Shown piece by piece: positions 41,201 to 56,100 of a DNA stretch of 64,000 bases; the stretch's first letter is position 1; every line of letters starts with the position of its first letter. Source of the DNA: Sinohyriopsis cumingii (taxonomy: Eukaryota > Mollusca > Bivalvia > Unionida > Unionidae); NCBI GenBank assembly GCA_028554795.2, contig CM068835.1, positions 35,296,401-35,360,400 on the forward strand, in the 5' to 3' direction. Position numbers and translations under genes: made by a program. The notes below the pieces were generated by a model that was not told the DNA's origin, did not search any database, and saw only the letters and a program-made list of their open reading frames with translations.

Positions 41201-44200
41201 TAACTTCCAGAGTTTAAGGCAGGAAAATGCATAGCTCACTGGTGGGAATTGTTGATATTGTTGCCAGATACTGATATCTATCAAAGATAGTCATATCTTT
41301 GCGGAGTTTTCTTGGCCCACAAGTAGAATCATCCTTCAATATCATGAGTGGTATTATTGTTTATATTATCAAAATATTCTAGGTGTGTTGGAATTCAGTG
41401 TAAAATAAGAGTAATTATGTCATGATAAACATTTGTCATGGCTGCTTATGGAACAAGGACTAATTCAAGAGACCATAAGAGCATCATAGTTTGTACATTG
41501 ATCAAAAATCAAGTCTGCACTGTACAACAGTGACATAAGGCAGGCACCTAGGATTTCTTTTCTTTCATAATCAGTGTCTGAAATGGATGATTTTCTGTAA
41601 TTTTGCATCATTTTCACAGTTGAATTTTTCAATGCAGTATGATATTTTATATTTTATATATGTTTATGTTTTCACAGATGCCTATGGATATGTTCCAGGC
41701 TTGATACTTTGATTTTTAAAATCACTTATTTTGTGTCAAGCCAGATTCTTCACATCATTTTGTATATACTGTATATATTGTACATAACAGATAGAAGGCC
41801 TCAAGGTAGATTAGTTCTGTAACTGAGTTACCTTCGCTAAATAAAGTCTTTATTACTGGTATTTATATTATTGTTATTATTGTTATTAACCATATCTCTT
41901 GCCTTGGATGTCACATAATTATATGATCTGTATAATTTTGTTTCATGCACAATGAAATATCACCTTGATTAATAAAGTCCTGTTTAATTCATATCCATTA
42001 TTTATTTGAAACCTTTTGAAATGTCTGAAAAATTACTGAAACTTCAGTAAAATACTAGATAATGATCAAAATTTTAGTCAAATCTCACAAAAGTTTTAGT
42101 AATCTCTCACAAAACTTTCAATGAAATGTTAGAAATCTTAAAGTTAAGTGAAAGTTTTGGTCAAAAGTTTTGTGAATCCTCAACAGAATTTTGGTGAAAG
42201 TTTTGTCAGTATTTTTGTGAAATCTCAAAATTATTTCAGTCAAATTTTAGTGAGATCTTGCCAAAATTTCAAAGAACGTTTTGGTCAAAATATTTGTGAA
42301 ATCTCACCATCTTTTCAGTGAAATGAAAAAGACTTAAGTGATGCCATCACGGATTAGGTTTTGTATGCAAGAAAGAAAATGAGGACAAGAAAAACCTAAA
42401 CCTAATTTGATAATGTCCGTCAAAATAAAATTTATGATCCATTTAAAAAATTATTGTGAATATTTATTGTTGATTCCCAATGATGTCTAAGAATCGTTAG
42501 GCGGTTTAATAGAAATCTGAAGCAGATTTTTTATTGGATGATATTTATGTAATTATGTTTGGCACCTCAGGCTGACTTTTATTTTAGGTGGAAATTGTTA
42601 GGCGTCTTTTTTTTTATAGGTAGAAGTTTATTTCAGGTGGAAATCTTAGATGGATTGTTTTGTTTAAGCGAAATCTTAGGACAACTAATCTGCACATTGT
42701 GTCTAAAATTCCACCACAAAACAACCTAATGTACGCTTCAAATTCGCCTAAGCTTCTTTAAGTTTACGGTTAGGCAGAAAATGCTTAAGAAACCCATCTG
42801 AAATCTGCCTAAAGTCCATCTGGAAAATTTTGTACAGGATTTCAGGTGGATTTTTATTTCAGGCGGAAATCTTATTATTCAAGTGGAATATTAGGACAAC
42901 TGATTTGCATATTTAAACTAAAATGTCACACTGAATCCACCTGAATTTTTTGCTTGAAATTCGCTAAACTTTCTTAATATGAGTAATTATGGTTTAGGCA
43001 GAAAGCACTTAAAAAACCCATCTGAAATACAACTCAAGTCCACCTAAAAACTTCATATGGGTTCTTGGTTACCTATTCTATTACCTAAGTTACCTATTCT
43101 ATTGAACATAAGCTAAGTTTTTCACCCATCCCAAAATTCAGTATTACAGGAATTAATGAAGAGTCTGAAACCATCATACACCTTTACATAACTTAACCTT
43201 GTTCCAACGTTTAAGTCTCTGCTTTAAAGGGGACCAACAAGCAAAACTGAAATTCGCGCAAATTTCATAATAATTTGCTATATGTATAAGGTTCGTTTTC
43301 TGAAATTTTTTACCTTTTATTCTTACTCGTTACAAAGAAATTATGAAAAATTGATCATCTCTCCCTATCCGTCTTGAATAGAACAACGCGCTTCCCTCCC
43401 CCTGTAAAAATAGCGGGTGTGACGTCATTTGAGACACTGTGTACACACTGACATTGTTGATAATGAATTATGGAGAACTCGCCCTGGTTGTTAAGGCTTT
43501 ATTTATTGTTGTTTTTCTTCAACTAAATAACTTGTTAAATCTATGCAATTTGCGACATTTCAACTTTTCCATTTGATCAACTCCGCTTCTGTACTTAACG
43601 AAAAAGAAGTGGCATCTATCCCTTTTGCTCTGCTCTTCAAATCATTAAATGCATTTTAATTGGAAAAATAGAGCGGGTGTAAGCATGATGTGACATCTGC
43701 AGTTTTATGCATGAAAGGGCTCCAACCTAATAACTAAAGCCATCCTGAGACGACTTTATCGCATGGACCTCTATAACCGAAATCCAAAGAGTTATAGTAT
43801 CATCTCTCTAACTGAACAATTTAATCTGATTTTTCACTGAGATTTGCTAACCATTGACGAATGATATGTGAACTCAATAAAAACCATCACTGATGCCTAC
43901 TCAGGAAATCCAGTCGCTATTGAGTCCAACATCATGGCTAATGCACAGAATTCGGATGGTTTCTGAAAGCTATCATGTATTACGCCCATCATTCAGTTCA
44001 TTTCTTCTTTTTTGTCAGTGTTCGTAATTTTATTATTTCTCAATAAAACTATTTAAAGTTGAACTAGAAGTTTAAAAAATATTTCACAACTAAATTGCCG
44101 ATGCACAATAAACATGATTACGTTATTTTATTATATATAACAATACCATGATCACGCGTACTAATGGGATTTTGTTACTTTAAATGCATATTTGAACTGC

Positions 44201-46816
44201 TCAAGGTACTTCGGACATAATGAGAAAATCATCTTTAAAAACAAATTTAAATGTCTCATTTAAATCCTGGACTAAACTGAATAACATTTCTCATGGTCCG
44301 AATCAGCTTGGAAATTTGGAGAATCAGCCAGATATACTGACCGAATCAGTCAGCGATTTGTATCGAATCAGCCTGGTCCGAGTTCGAAAGTAATTACCAC
44401 ATTAATGAATAATGTTACTATAATTGATTTATCAATAACGAAAGTTAACAGTAACATATGTTTAAAAAATTGTTTAAAAAATTGTAGCGTGGTGTTCCGG
44501 TGTGTGTAGTTATAAGAAATCTAACGAGTTTATATGAACACACAGACTTTCAATTATAAGTGATTTATTTTTCTATTATCGACATTACACAAAAAAGATG
44601 AATGCAGAATTGGAAGGAGGGGTTTATTATATAACGAGTGGAAAACAGTCTTGAACGTAAGTGTGGAAGAAAAATGCACATTCATCCGATGCAGTTACAT
44701 ACAAAATCAAACGTGCATAATAAATTGATGATGAAAACATTGAATGAAAAAGCGTAAACATTTCTTTAATGTTATTTCATTTGGCAGATAATTTCTTACT
44801 TTTCAAAGATGGAGAAAAAAAAAGAGTAAAATAATTAAGGCTTGTTCCAGAACTGCTATTATTCACGCAATTTAGAGCTGCACATTGAACCATCTTGTTT
44901 CTATTTGACACTTCGCTGCACAAACTGAATACAACTCTTATACATTAATCGTCTCAAATGACATCACATCCTGCTTGCATTATGGAAGGGAGCTAACAAA
45001 TTCGGGGTAGGTTCTTTCCGTTTGATCTTGGAATACAGGACAATATTTTGTATGAAATGTTTGTGCAAATACAATAGATGCAAAGAAAAAAATAGTCGGG
45101 ATAGATTATATACACAAACTACTATATATCCTTCTATTTACAATAAAATTGTGCAGGTCTGGGTTTTCATCCCCTTTAAAGCAGAGTTGTATGATAATAT
45201 TCACGCACTCATGTCCAGACAGCTTGGAGCTTTTCATCAAAAAGTGGGGGAGGGGGGTAACTGGGATTTTGCATTAACGTCTTCTCTGCAAACAACACTT
45301 AGTCTATGAGGTTTATGACTTAAAAACACTGAAAGTGACAATGATAATGCTGCCACAATAATGATTCTTATCTGCAATTGTAGGAAAGGCAATAAAAATT
45401 GCAAACTATTTACCTTTTACTCCATCTGCCTGCAAGGTGGTATTTCTTAAAGCAGCCACAGCAGCCTATGCTGATCCTGCGACCCCCAGAACATTTTTTT
45501 ACATCACCCTCCTTCCATTTTCCTCCAAGACGATTGATGAATGACAACTCGCTCACTTCCAGAAACTTCAGCTGGAAAAAAAGGTGTAATCCTCAAATGA
45601 AAAATGTATAGAAAGTATTACTTTAAAATTAAGATGAGTGAGAGGATACTTGCTTGTTTCAAATGAATAATGGCTACAAAGAGTTTTTCATCAACAAATT
45701 TAAACATATCTATTACTGAATCATAATACGAGAATTTTCTCTTTAATAAGAAAATTTTCTTTTCATTTTATGCTCATAAATGTGCTTGGTAGCCAAAGTG
45801 CATACAAGTACCAGATTTCTTTCAGCAATGTCAGCATTTCACTGTTTAGTTCTTCTTATTCTTTGTAACAAGTTTCTTTCCTAATTCTGGTCTAAAGCGC
45901 TCTCCATTACGGATCACTGCCATCTCACCTCTGTCTGTGTGGGTTCGAGTCTAGGATTTGGCCAATGTGGGTATGTGAGAAAGCTTGCTTGTAAGTTCTC
46001 GTGGGTCAGTGGTTCTTCCTGGGGTTTTCTCAGGTTCTTCCTCCACCATTAATACTGGCCGCCATGCATAGCCTATCGTGTGCTGAAAAATGGCGTTAAA
46101 CCCACAACAACAACAACAACAACTTTCCTAATTCAAAAAGACAGGCATATACACAAATTTATGCTGGCAAAACCACCATCAACAACAAGATCCAGATATA
46201 TCAGTGCCAGCAACCTAGACTTTAAGTGTCTCAAGGCTTCCGAAAATGTTGGAGCCAGGCCAGTGGAAACGAGCAGCATCAGAATGAACTAAACAATATT
46301 ATAAATGACCAATTGGAGAAAGAAATGTACTTATAGATTATTCTTTTTCACCATCTTAATACTGAATCAATTTAATAACGAATCAAGTTAATTATGTAGG
46401 AGTGTGTGAGAGAGAGAGAGAGAGAGAGAAACAGAGAGACAGACAGAGGCAGAAAGAAAGGAAATAACACAACTCTGGTAGCTATGTGTTTTTCTTGTAG
46501 AAAGTACCAATTAGTTCTAATTCCATTTTGACATTATGTGATTGTTAATAGTAGTAAAATATTACACATGTTGGATTTTTGTTTTGTCAAATAACATTTT
46601 ATAACCTCGTGGAATATATATATCACTAGCTTCATCATTAATGCTTTCTATCTTGAATTGCGGAAGTCATGATATGCTTAACAAAGTTACTTAAATCAAA
46701 TTCATAAATAAATGGCTTTAAAAGAACTGAATCTGTCCGATATATAATTTAGGAGTTATCTCCATTCTTCTTACAAATTGCGTATATCCATCCGTTACAC
46801 TTTTTTTTGAAGGAAA

Positions 46817-46890
<74 letters not shown>

Positions 46891-47872
46891 TGAAATAAAG
46901 CTTGATATATATTGCATCAAGACAAATATTCGTCTTGGTCCGATTAGTACTTTTAGAGTCATCTCCCTCCGTTTAAAATTGTATTTATGCTTGTATATCA
47001 TACAGGGGATGTTAAGTGAGCACTCGCTTACTGGCATTTTTGAACATTGAAATGCCATGTCATCTCTTCCTTGTGCAAGTAGTAGTCTTAGTCATAATAC
47101 GTTGTATTTTCATAGATGTTTTTAGTCACTTCAATGAGGTAATCATATATTTGGAACATCTGAGTTCTTGTACATCTTTAGATTTGATAGGCCATTTTCA
47201 TGAGGCAATGATATTCAGAACAATTGGGTCTAATTAGAATTTATAAACCACTTCTGTATGACAATAAAATATTTGCAACATTTATTTTTGGTCATTTATA
47301 TATTTTATAGGTCATTTATATGGAATCCTGTTAGGGTCAATATTCGCTCCATCTCTCCATTATGTAGTATTTGGCTGGGCAATTGAACAATGAAGTGATG
47401 CAATGGAGCGATTTGTCATTTATTTATTCATTAAGGTTAAAGTTGAAATATATAATACTAGTAAATTACATTTGTATTTATTACTCATCAACCCGACACA
47501 AGAACATGAAGTTTTAAAGAAAAAAAATCAGGGGAGAGGGGAGCATTGTAATTTATAGATGAGATGGTAGACACGATGCGATTTGGTGTGGATTTGGGTG
47601 TTTCGTAACACCCGTGTTAACACTGATAAACTTGCTGTGATACACTGCTGAATCGTATGTTCTTGGTGGTCAGATAAAGAGATAATTCACAAAATAACTT
47701 ACATTTATATTATTAGTCTATGGTATGAATTTACAAGAAGGGGGAGGGGTTTTATCCATGAAGAGTTTAATATTTTAACTATCGATTCTGGAGCAAATAC
47801 GGTATAAATAATTGTAAAAAATTACTGCATAAATGCTGGTAAGTTTCATCTCATATGCAGTTTTAATGTAGA

Positions 47873-47953
<81 letters not shown>

Positions 47954-50900
47954 AATGGTTTATCAGTTAAAAGGAGAGAATCAGATTAAAATGAAGCAAT
48001 ATGAATCCAGGTAAATCAGTCAAGTACAAAGTCATTCCAAAGTGTGCTTTGTTGATAGGTACCCTTCTGCAAAGGTCATGTGGAATGAATATTTTAATAA
48101 ATAACTAAAATGACTGACAAAATAACAATGACTACATAATTTTCATCATGCTTCTTAAGATATTTACTAACATTTGGGTTCATGGCCTAACCTTGTTTAC
48201 TGATTAGAAAGTCCTGGAAGATGACAATTTGATGGAATTTTCCATTAGAAATGATGCACATCTAAGGGATTCCATGTCATTATGTTGTCATAGGTCAACT
48301 GATAGTTTGTATATAAAATGAGGTTTTGTAAACAAAGTCTTCATTCCTGTTTTATGGCCAGTCTGTGGAATAACTTACAGCTGTGTTCAGATATAATTTA
48401 TTTAAATTATTTATTGGAATTACAAAGTGCTCAGTGACTTTTGGGATTAAAACAATAATTTGAGATTACTGAAGGCTCATTTAAAGACATTGTGGATTAT
48501 ATCATTGTGATACATTAAAACTATTGGTACATCAAGACTAATGGTACATCAACACATTCAAGGCTATTGAAATTCATTCAGAATATTGTATCCTTTTGGA
48601 ATTGTGATAGAATATTTAGGATTATTTGGGGTTTAATTCACAATAAGTCTTCTGAATTTTTACTTTGTATTCAAGCAAACTAAAATATTTGTTGATTTTA
48701 CTAAACTTGTTGGTTTCACTGCTTTTCTGTTACACAGTCTAAGACCACAGAGTCTTAAACATTACAAATTAAAATTTCTAAACTCCTGCCAACTATTCAG
48801 CTAACAAATGCAACAGGCCTAAATTATACTGTACCACAACTCCTGAGGGCTGCTGCAAATGTAATACTGACAGCATAGCTAATGTATGTAACATTTATGA
48901 GTATCCACCTGTTTTTCAAGATATGGAAACTGTTGAAAATTACTCCCATTCACGAGTAAGGCAGCAACGACGATGCTAATAACTACAGATCAATATCTAT
49001 CTGACTAACTCTATCCAAACTTCTTGAAAAAAACATGTTCATTACCATATTTTGGGTTCAGAGGAAATCACTCTTGAGAGACTGCCTCGGTCTCCATGGC
49101 TGATTGCTGACTTAGATCAAATTAGTTGGATCCATATTATTTATCTTAAAAAAAGCTTCTGACCTTGATTATCATGATATTCTCATCAATAAATTGAACA
49201 TTTATTGATAATTCCATTATTTACTGGTTTATACACTATAGAGCAAAACGAAAAAAACCCTGTTAAAATGAATGGCAGTCTTTCTAAAAATAATCAATTA
49301 CATATGGAGTACTACAGGGATCAATCTTTAGTCCACTCCTCTTTCTCATTTTCATAAATGATCTGCCTCTGAAAATAGGCAACTTTTTTCATCTACCAAA
49401 CTATCTGCAGATGGCACTCTATCAAAATTTAAACAGCTAAAGTCAGACCTAGAAGTGTCCCTTCTGATATCCACACTTAGTTTAGAAACAAGGTAAGAGA
49501 AATGGCAAAAATGACAATATGAATCTAAGTTAAATGAATTCATCTACAAATGGTTACCCTTGAAGAAATCCTTGGATTGATGGATTACATCAATTTTCAA
49601 TGCAATGAACATATTCATGTTATGTGTCACAAGATCTATCCATGTCTGTGGTTATTAATCAGGACAAAGACATACTAAACATGGGTTAATATATTACAAA
49701 AGCTTTATAGATATACCTAGGATTTCATAATGTTATTTGAGGAAACACTTTTGACAAGAATATTTGCAAACTATTATGCTTTCAAAAAAGAGATTGCAGT
49801 CTTGTTCTTGAGAATACCAAAAACATCCCTAATGCAAGAATGATATTAAAATGTTAATAGTAAATGACTGAATATTCATTATATCTCAAGAAACAGTTCA
49901 TATTAGAAAACAAGGCAACATTCCCATTTAAGGATCAATTTCATCTAACCATCATTCCACTCCAAAACCAAATAAAGAACTCTTGAAGAATAGCTTTCAC
50001 TTGTTGGGGTCACTAATTCGGAACAGTATCTCATAGAAATTGAAAGTGCAAATATATATGTATTTAATTGTCATCTACTTTAATGGATAAAAATGGAACC
50101 TGTTAGATTTGACAACTACATTTCAACTTTTAAAGTAAAAATTCTCAAACCTTTTGTTGCTACCTAGCTCGAGTATATTTTACAATTTTCTGATTGTTAT
50201 GTCCATATAAAAATTTAGTTGTTTTTTTTTTAAATTAATTTTTTTGTTATGAATTCATGCATTGTTTATTCTTCTTCCCTCCTTTATTGTGCATGCAACA
50301 ATGTACAATGTACGTAAATATGCAGATAACTCAAAGCAACAAAGAGGATTAGTTCCATGCAACTGAGTCACCCTCATTAAATATAGTTATTATTATTATT
50401 ATTATTATTATGTGACATGCCAGTAAGCTGAAGAAAGGTGTACCAAGATTCATCCCTGTACCTGAATGGAAATTATTAAATTGTGACCAAGATAATGAAG
50501 ATAGTAACCCCAATGTGGTAGACAACACCTTTTCAAGTGATTTCATTCCAGCAATGGCCCCATCTATCCATCTGAAAAGTTGGGTCATTTAAAAAAGGGG
50601 TCACAAATTACCTTTACCTGGATCTTGTTCATTCAATAAACTGAAACACATTATCATTATGACAGGTACTTCATGTACTGATTAATTTCTGCAATAAATA
50701 TTCACTATTGCATCATTATACACTTTGATTAGGAAGCTTTGGAGTCATAGTATTCTACAATTTCCTTGTCTGCTAAATACTTAGAATAAGCAATACTACT
50801 ATGTAAAATATGTGACCAATTTTGCTTTCCTGCCTTCAGACTGATTTGATATCATTGTTTACATCATTATATCGCTCTGGACTGTCTTCAAATGTTGATT

Positions 50901-53117
50901 ATTGATCATTGATAGAAAATTTATGATTTTAATAATGGTGATGATACTGATCAATTGATCCTGACAATAATCTGTATTGATCAATTGATCATGACAATAA
51001 TCTGCACTGATCAATTGACCTTGACAATAATCAACACTGATCAATTGATCCTGACAATCAAAATATGACAATAATAAATTTCTTGTTATTTTCAATACAT
51101 GATCATGCTTGAGCAAACATTCCCTTTTAGAATTTATTTTGGGCATTTAAGTCCTCATTTTTTTCTCCCTGCATACAAATTTGGAAATAAGTGTTGGAGT
51201 GTTTCAATTTAAGATTTTATTTTTCTTATTTAAATTTTCTATAGTGATCAATACTCAACAATCCAAGTGATCCATAAGGAATAACAAGAAATGATAATAG
51301 GTCTTTCAAGAAATATAGTAAAGAACAAACTTAGCAGAAATACAACTCTCACAAGGAAAAATGAATAAACAAAACATTAAAAAAACACATTGAAAGAGAT
51401 ATTTATTTCTGGAAGCATCAAGAACGAACCATCAGTCAAATGTATCCACAGTGAAAACAAGTGTAATCAAGAACAGACAAAAATAAATAAATCCAATGCA
51501 ATGTCAATCAAAAATGAAACAAACTCATGCTAAAGCCACCAAGAATGGGGCAAAAAGAACTGCATATCAAACCAGCAAATATCTACACACAAAAAAACAT
51601 GGAAGAACTTCTACAAATTCAAAACAACAAACAACTCACTTGGTCAAAAACAAAAATAAATTAAGAAAACAGAAATACTCAGAGAACGAAATAAATGATA
51701 TTAAACTTGTTACAGTGTATTCTTACCAACAGTGACCATATTCTACGTGGTACAGATCTTGCATGCTATCCAAAGACCAAAACTTAAGATAAAACTAGCC
51801 AATATATATCTTGTAAATACACAACAAGATTAGAACTAAACAAATATTTTCATGCACAATTAACAAAAATGTCCACAGACAAGCCTTTAAAACCATATTA
51901 AATTTTTTTAACAGAATCTTAAGTGCATGAGTTACTTACCTTGAATTTTATATTCAAGCTACTACTACACTAAGAATTTTAAGTAAGTCTAAAAAAAAAA
52001 CAATTTACTATATTTATCCAATCAATAGGTTTCTTGAACAAGCCATCTGCAAACTTTGGTCAAGAAACTTATTCTGAAACAAAAGTTATTCTGCAAAACA
52101 TGGTTTCTTTTAGCAACATTAAACCCTGAACTTTGACCCCAAAATCAATATGCATCCTCCATACCTTAAGTGCAAGCACTCCACAACATCTGGTTACAGT
52201 AACCATGACCCTTTGCTTTTTACTCCAAAATCAAAATGCTATTCTTGTGATCCAATCTGAAAGTCATGTATATACTTGGAGAAAAAACACAATTATGAGA
52301 TCTGAAAATTGTGTGCAGAAACCATTTTTCGTTTTTCAGTCAATGACTACTGATCTCAAAATTGATAGGCATCTTCCTTAGCCAAGTGCAAGCCATGCAC
52401 AAACTTTGTTCCTGGTCTGTAATGCCGAACTACTGTTGTTGTGCAGAAACCAGGTTTCTTCTTGCTGTCACAGTGACCTATTTGACCTCCCTCCCATTAA
52501 AACAAAGGTTTCTTCCATTCCCTAAATGCAGTCATCCACAAAGTTTGGAAACTGTAGATGGTGAAAAAGTCATTTTATTGCGGTAATCGATGGTCAACAA
52601 ATTATATTACGGCAGGTGTATAAGAAGGGAAAAAGTTAATAAAATACAAATTCCAATTAAAAAAAATATATAAACTGTACTCTCTAAAAGTTCAAGCCCA
52701 TCTGAGATGGAACATCCTCATAAAATGCATCAGAAGGAAAAAGGTTCCAATTGTTGCCTCTAACAACATGGAGTGAGGTGTACTGGGTTCTATTCTATAT
52801 ACCTCAGGTCAAAAGGTGGCACAAAATTAATAGAATCTATGATGAGGTTTGGACCAAGACAACGAAATCCTAGTGAAGGAGTTATATTATTTGTCTCTCC
52901 AGGAGGCACAGCCTCCTTGAGAGAAAAGAGATGTAAATAATGTAACCCCAGAAATCTTTCTGTGAATGAAGACTGATGAATGAACCACTGTGGTTGTGCA
53001 GGAGTTTTCATTTGCAATAACATTATTATATATGATTCAACTGGGATGCAATGTTGGTGTTTGGCAAAGTTAGAAGAACCAGTCTGACACAACACATTTT
53101 GTTATTTGCTGTAGCAC

Positions 53118-53155
<38 letters not shown>

Positions 53156-56100
53156 CAAAATGTTTTTATGTTGTTATAAAAAACTGAAGAGACCTTAATT
53201 TGTTTTATGAGTGAATTTCCTTTTGTTATATATCTGTTGTTGTATTTTATAACAACTCCATCAGGCACAGCAGAAGACATCAAGGGTTTCTATTTAACTG
53301 CATTTCCTAGTGTGTGTACATCATGACAGAGACCAAAGGTCTGAGATAACCAGAAGGAGGTAGGAAAAGTAAGGTTAGCAAAACAGGTAGATTCCTTTGT
53401 CATATGGGTGACAAAAAGAAAATCATTGAATATTCATGAATGATGAACACACTTGTACAGTGCAATACCTGCAAAGAAACCCAAAACTCTAGACTTAAGT
53501 GTAAATCCATAAACATTGCATTATCTCATCTTGTTTCAATATTACAGTAAATATCAATCATCCTGACCTAACTGATGACAAAGATTTTGTGAAGATAAAA
53601 GACTGGCCTGATACCCTTATAAAACAATACAAAATTTTCTCATGGAAAACTCAACAGTACCAATGATAAAAATGGTAGATAATTAAGGACTCACTTTAAC
53701 GAAGTTTACATTAAAACTATGCTTGAAGTCAATCCACAAGTCCCAAATATTTTATAAAACTTTTGGTGTGATATAAATTTGTTTTTAAATAGTTACATAT
53801 TGTGAGTTTACGAAGGAAAACTTACAGTTTCATTATGTTTACGATACAGCTTGGATTCAAGGACACTCTGAAGATACAACTGAAGGTGCATCTGAAACAA
53901 AACAATATAAATTTAAAAGGAGGTATAACAACTGACACTAAAGTGTACCTCAAACAAGCACTATAAAGCTAAAAGTCACTGATGCTGTACCATCCTTCAA
54001 AAGCATTATAAAAAGAGCACAGCTACAGACACTGTACTGTGCATTGCTACTGGCACTGTACTTTACTTTAAAAGCACTATAAAAAAAAGCACAGCTACTG
54101 ACACTTTATTGTATGTCAAAAGCACTATAAAAAAAGCACAGCTACTGACACTTTATTGTACATCAAAAGCACTATAAAAAGAGCACAGCTACTGACACTG
54201 TACTGTACATCAAAAGCACTATAAAAAGAGCACAGCTACTGACACTGTACTGTACATCAAAAGCATTATAAAAAGAGCACAGCTACTGACACTGTACTGT
54301 ACATCAAAAGCACTATAAAAGAGCACAGCTACTGACACTGTACTGTACTTCAAAAGATATATCTGTTGTTGTTGTAATTGGATTTGAAAGCAACTCTTTC
54401 AGACACAGCAGAAAACAAACAAGGGTTTCTTTTTTTTTTTTAAAGTAATTCCTAACAGGTGGACACAATTACTAAGACAACACGACTGAGATAACCATCC
54501 TGAGATAGGAAAAGTAAGGTTAACAAAACACGTAGATTTATTTGTAACATGGGTGATTAAAACAGTTTCCCCATCTCAAGATATCAGTGAATGATCAGAC
54601 CTTTAGCATCCTGCTTCTCTAGCCAATGGATGGCATAAACAGCTCCCCATGCCAAAGAACCAATTAGTTATGGGTGAGACCTTTAGCATCCCACTTCTCT
54701 AGTGACTGGATGGCATGAACAATGTTCCATGCTATGGTATCAGGGACTTGTAGGTCAGAAATTTGGCATCCTGCTTCCATAGCCATTGGTTGGCTTAAAC
54801 GGATCTTCATGTCAAGACATCACTGAGTCATGTATCAGACCTTTAGCATCCTGCTTCCCTTGTGACTAGATGGCATAAACAATTTCCCATGCCAAGGCAT
54901 CAGTGACTCATAAGTCAGAAATTTGGCATCTTGCTTCCCATGCCAATGGAAGGCATAAAAAGTTCCCTATGTCATGACCTCATTGAGTCATGGGTCAAAC
55001 CATTATGATCCTGCTTCCCTAACAACTGGATAGCATATACAATTATCCATGTCAAGGCATTAGCAAGTTATGGGTAACAAGCATGTGTGAATATCACAAT
55101 CAACATCAAGGATGTAAATAATTAGAGTGCATGTGTGATTCAGATTTTTAACATAGCTTTAACAATTTTTAAGTCATATTGTTCCAATGTCTGCAGTGTG
55201 GCAGTTTATAGTCATGTCTAGCACTGTGGCATCATGCCGGAGACATGTAGCATGATATCCCACCCAGTCACATTATCCTGACACCAGGCCAACCAGTCCT
55301 AACACTAACTTCTTAATGCTGAGCGCCAAGCGAGGCAGATGTTAGTTCCATTTTTATAAGTCTTTGGTATGACTTGGCCGGGGATCGAATTTTTATAAGT
55401 CTTTGGTATGACTTGGCCGGGGATCGAACCCACAACCTCCCGCATCTGAGGCAGACGCTCTAACCACTAGGCCACCAAAGCAGTCGGTTTAAGTGTAAGG
55501 GATTAAATAATTTTGAGTTGGATCATAAATGTTCCAGTAAATAAAGTGGGTACAAAAATAATGTGCTAAAAACTGAAGACAATGTTGATCTTTATCTTTC
55601 TTTCAGATCAGACAGCAGAAAAGTAAAATTATTAGAGGATAAAGTTTGTAGGTTAAGAAAGAAAATTTGAAAACTGGAGGATCCTATGGCCAAGATGGAA
55701 GAGACATTAAATAGTGACTGCTGTAGCAATGTTAAAGATCCAAACAGTAATCAGATGGAACACCTCAAGTTGCAGATGGAGACATTCAGTAGTGACAATG
55801 ATGGGATTTGATTAAATTATTGGCCCTGAACGTCTTCACAAAAGAGTTATCTGATAGGTCAATCTCTGGGGAAATGATATGTCAAGTCAGGAAAAAAACC
55901 ACTGGAAAGACAGCCCCTTGACGATGAAAGATAAATATGCTTCAACAGCTGATTCAACTGCCCAAATATCTATCAAAAAAGTTTCAAAGAAAAATTACAG
56001 AACATACAGAAAGTGTTGCTAAGAATACAAAAAAGAATATCACTAGTCAGTTTATGTTTTTTGTTGCATATTAGAAATTTATCTGAAATTAAATACCATT

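Larger units (their letters stand above)
29539..45413 (-). other. PLD1: Giant PLD intron (15.9 kb) filled with nested mobile elements
   Basis: The intron splits the PH domain between the CC-motif exon and the RWLVVKD exon. It holds, in order: a 25-bp minisatellite, a 141-bp minisatellite split by a 7.96-kb TIR element (with a nested LINE, transposon and SINE), a truncated SINE A, a TTAA-flanked MITE, a LINE tail, degenerate repeats and a long-TIR element. 40805-41690 is otherwise featureless. Confidence 0.85.
45572..53825 (-). other. PLD1: PLD intron (8.3 kb)
   Basis: The intron holds a truncated SINE B, microsatellites (46405, 46817, 47878, 53117), a LINE remnant (48905-50411), a 36-bp repeat (50936-51062) and mollusc-type 'tgaccccaaaatcaata' sequence (52070-52600). 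46130-46800, 46900-47870, 47960-48900 and 51070-52060 show nothing recognisable. Confidence 0.8.

Noticed and set aside
46795-47058. Membrane-like Tyr-Ile-rich small proteins on both strands
   Set aside because: They are translated (TA)n microsatellite and the same bases are open on both strands.
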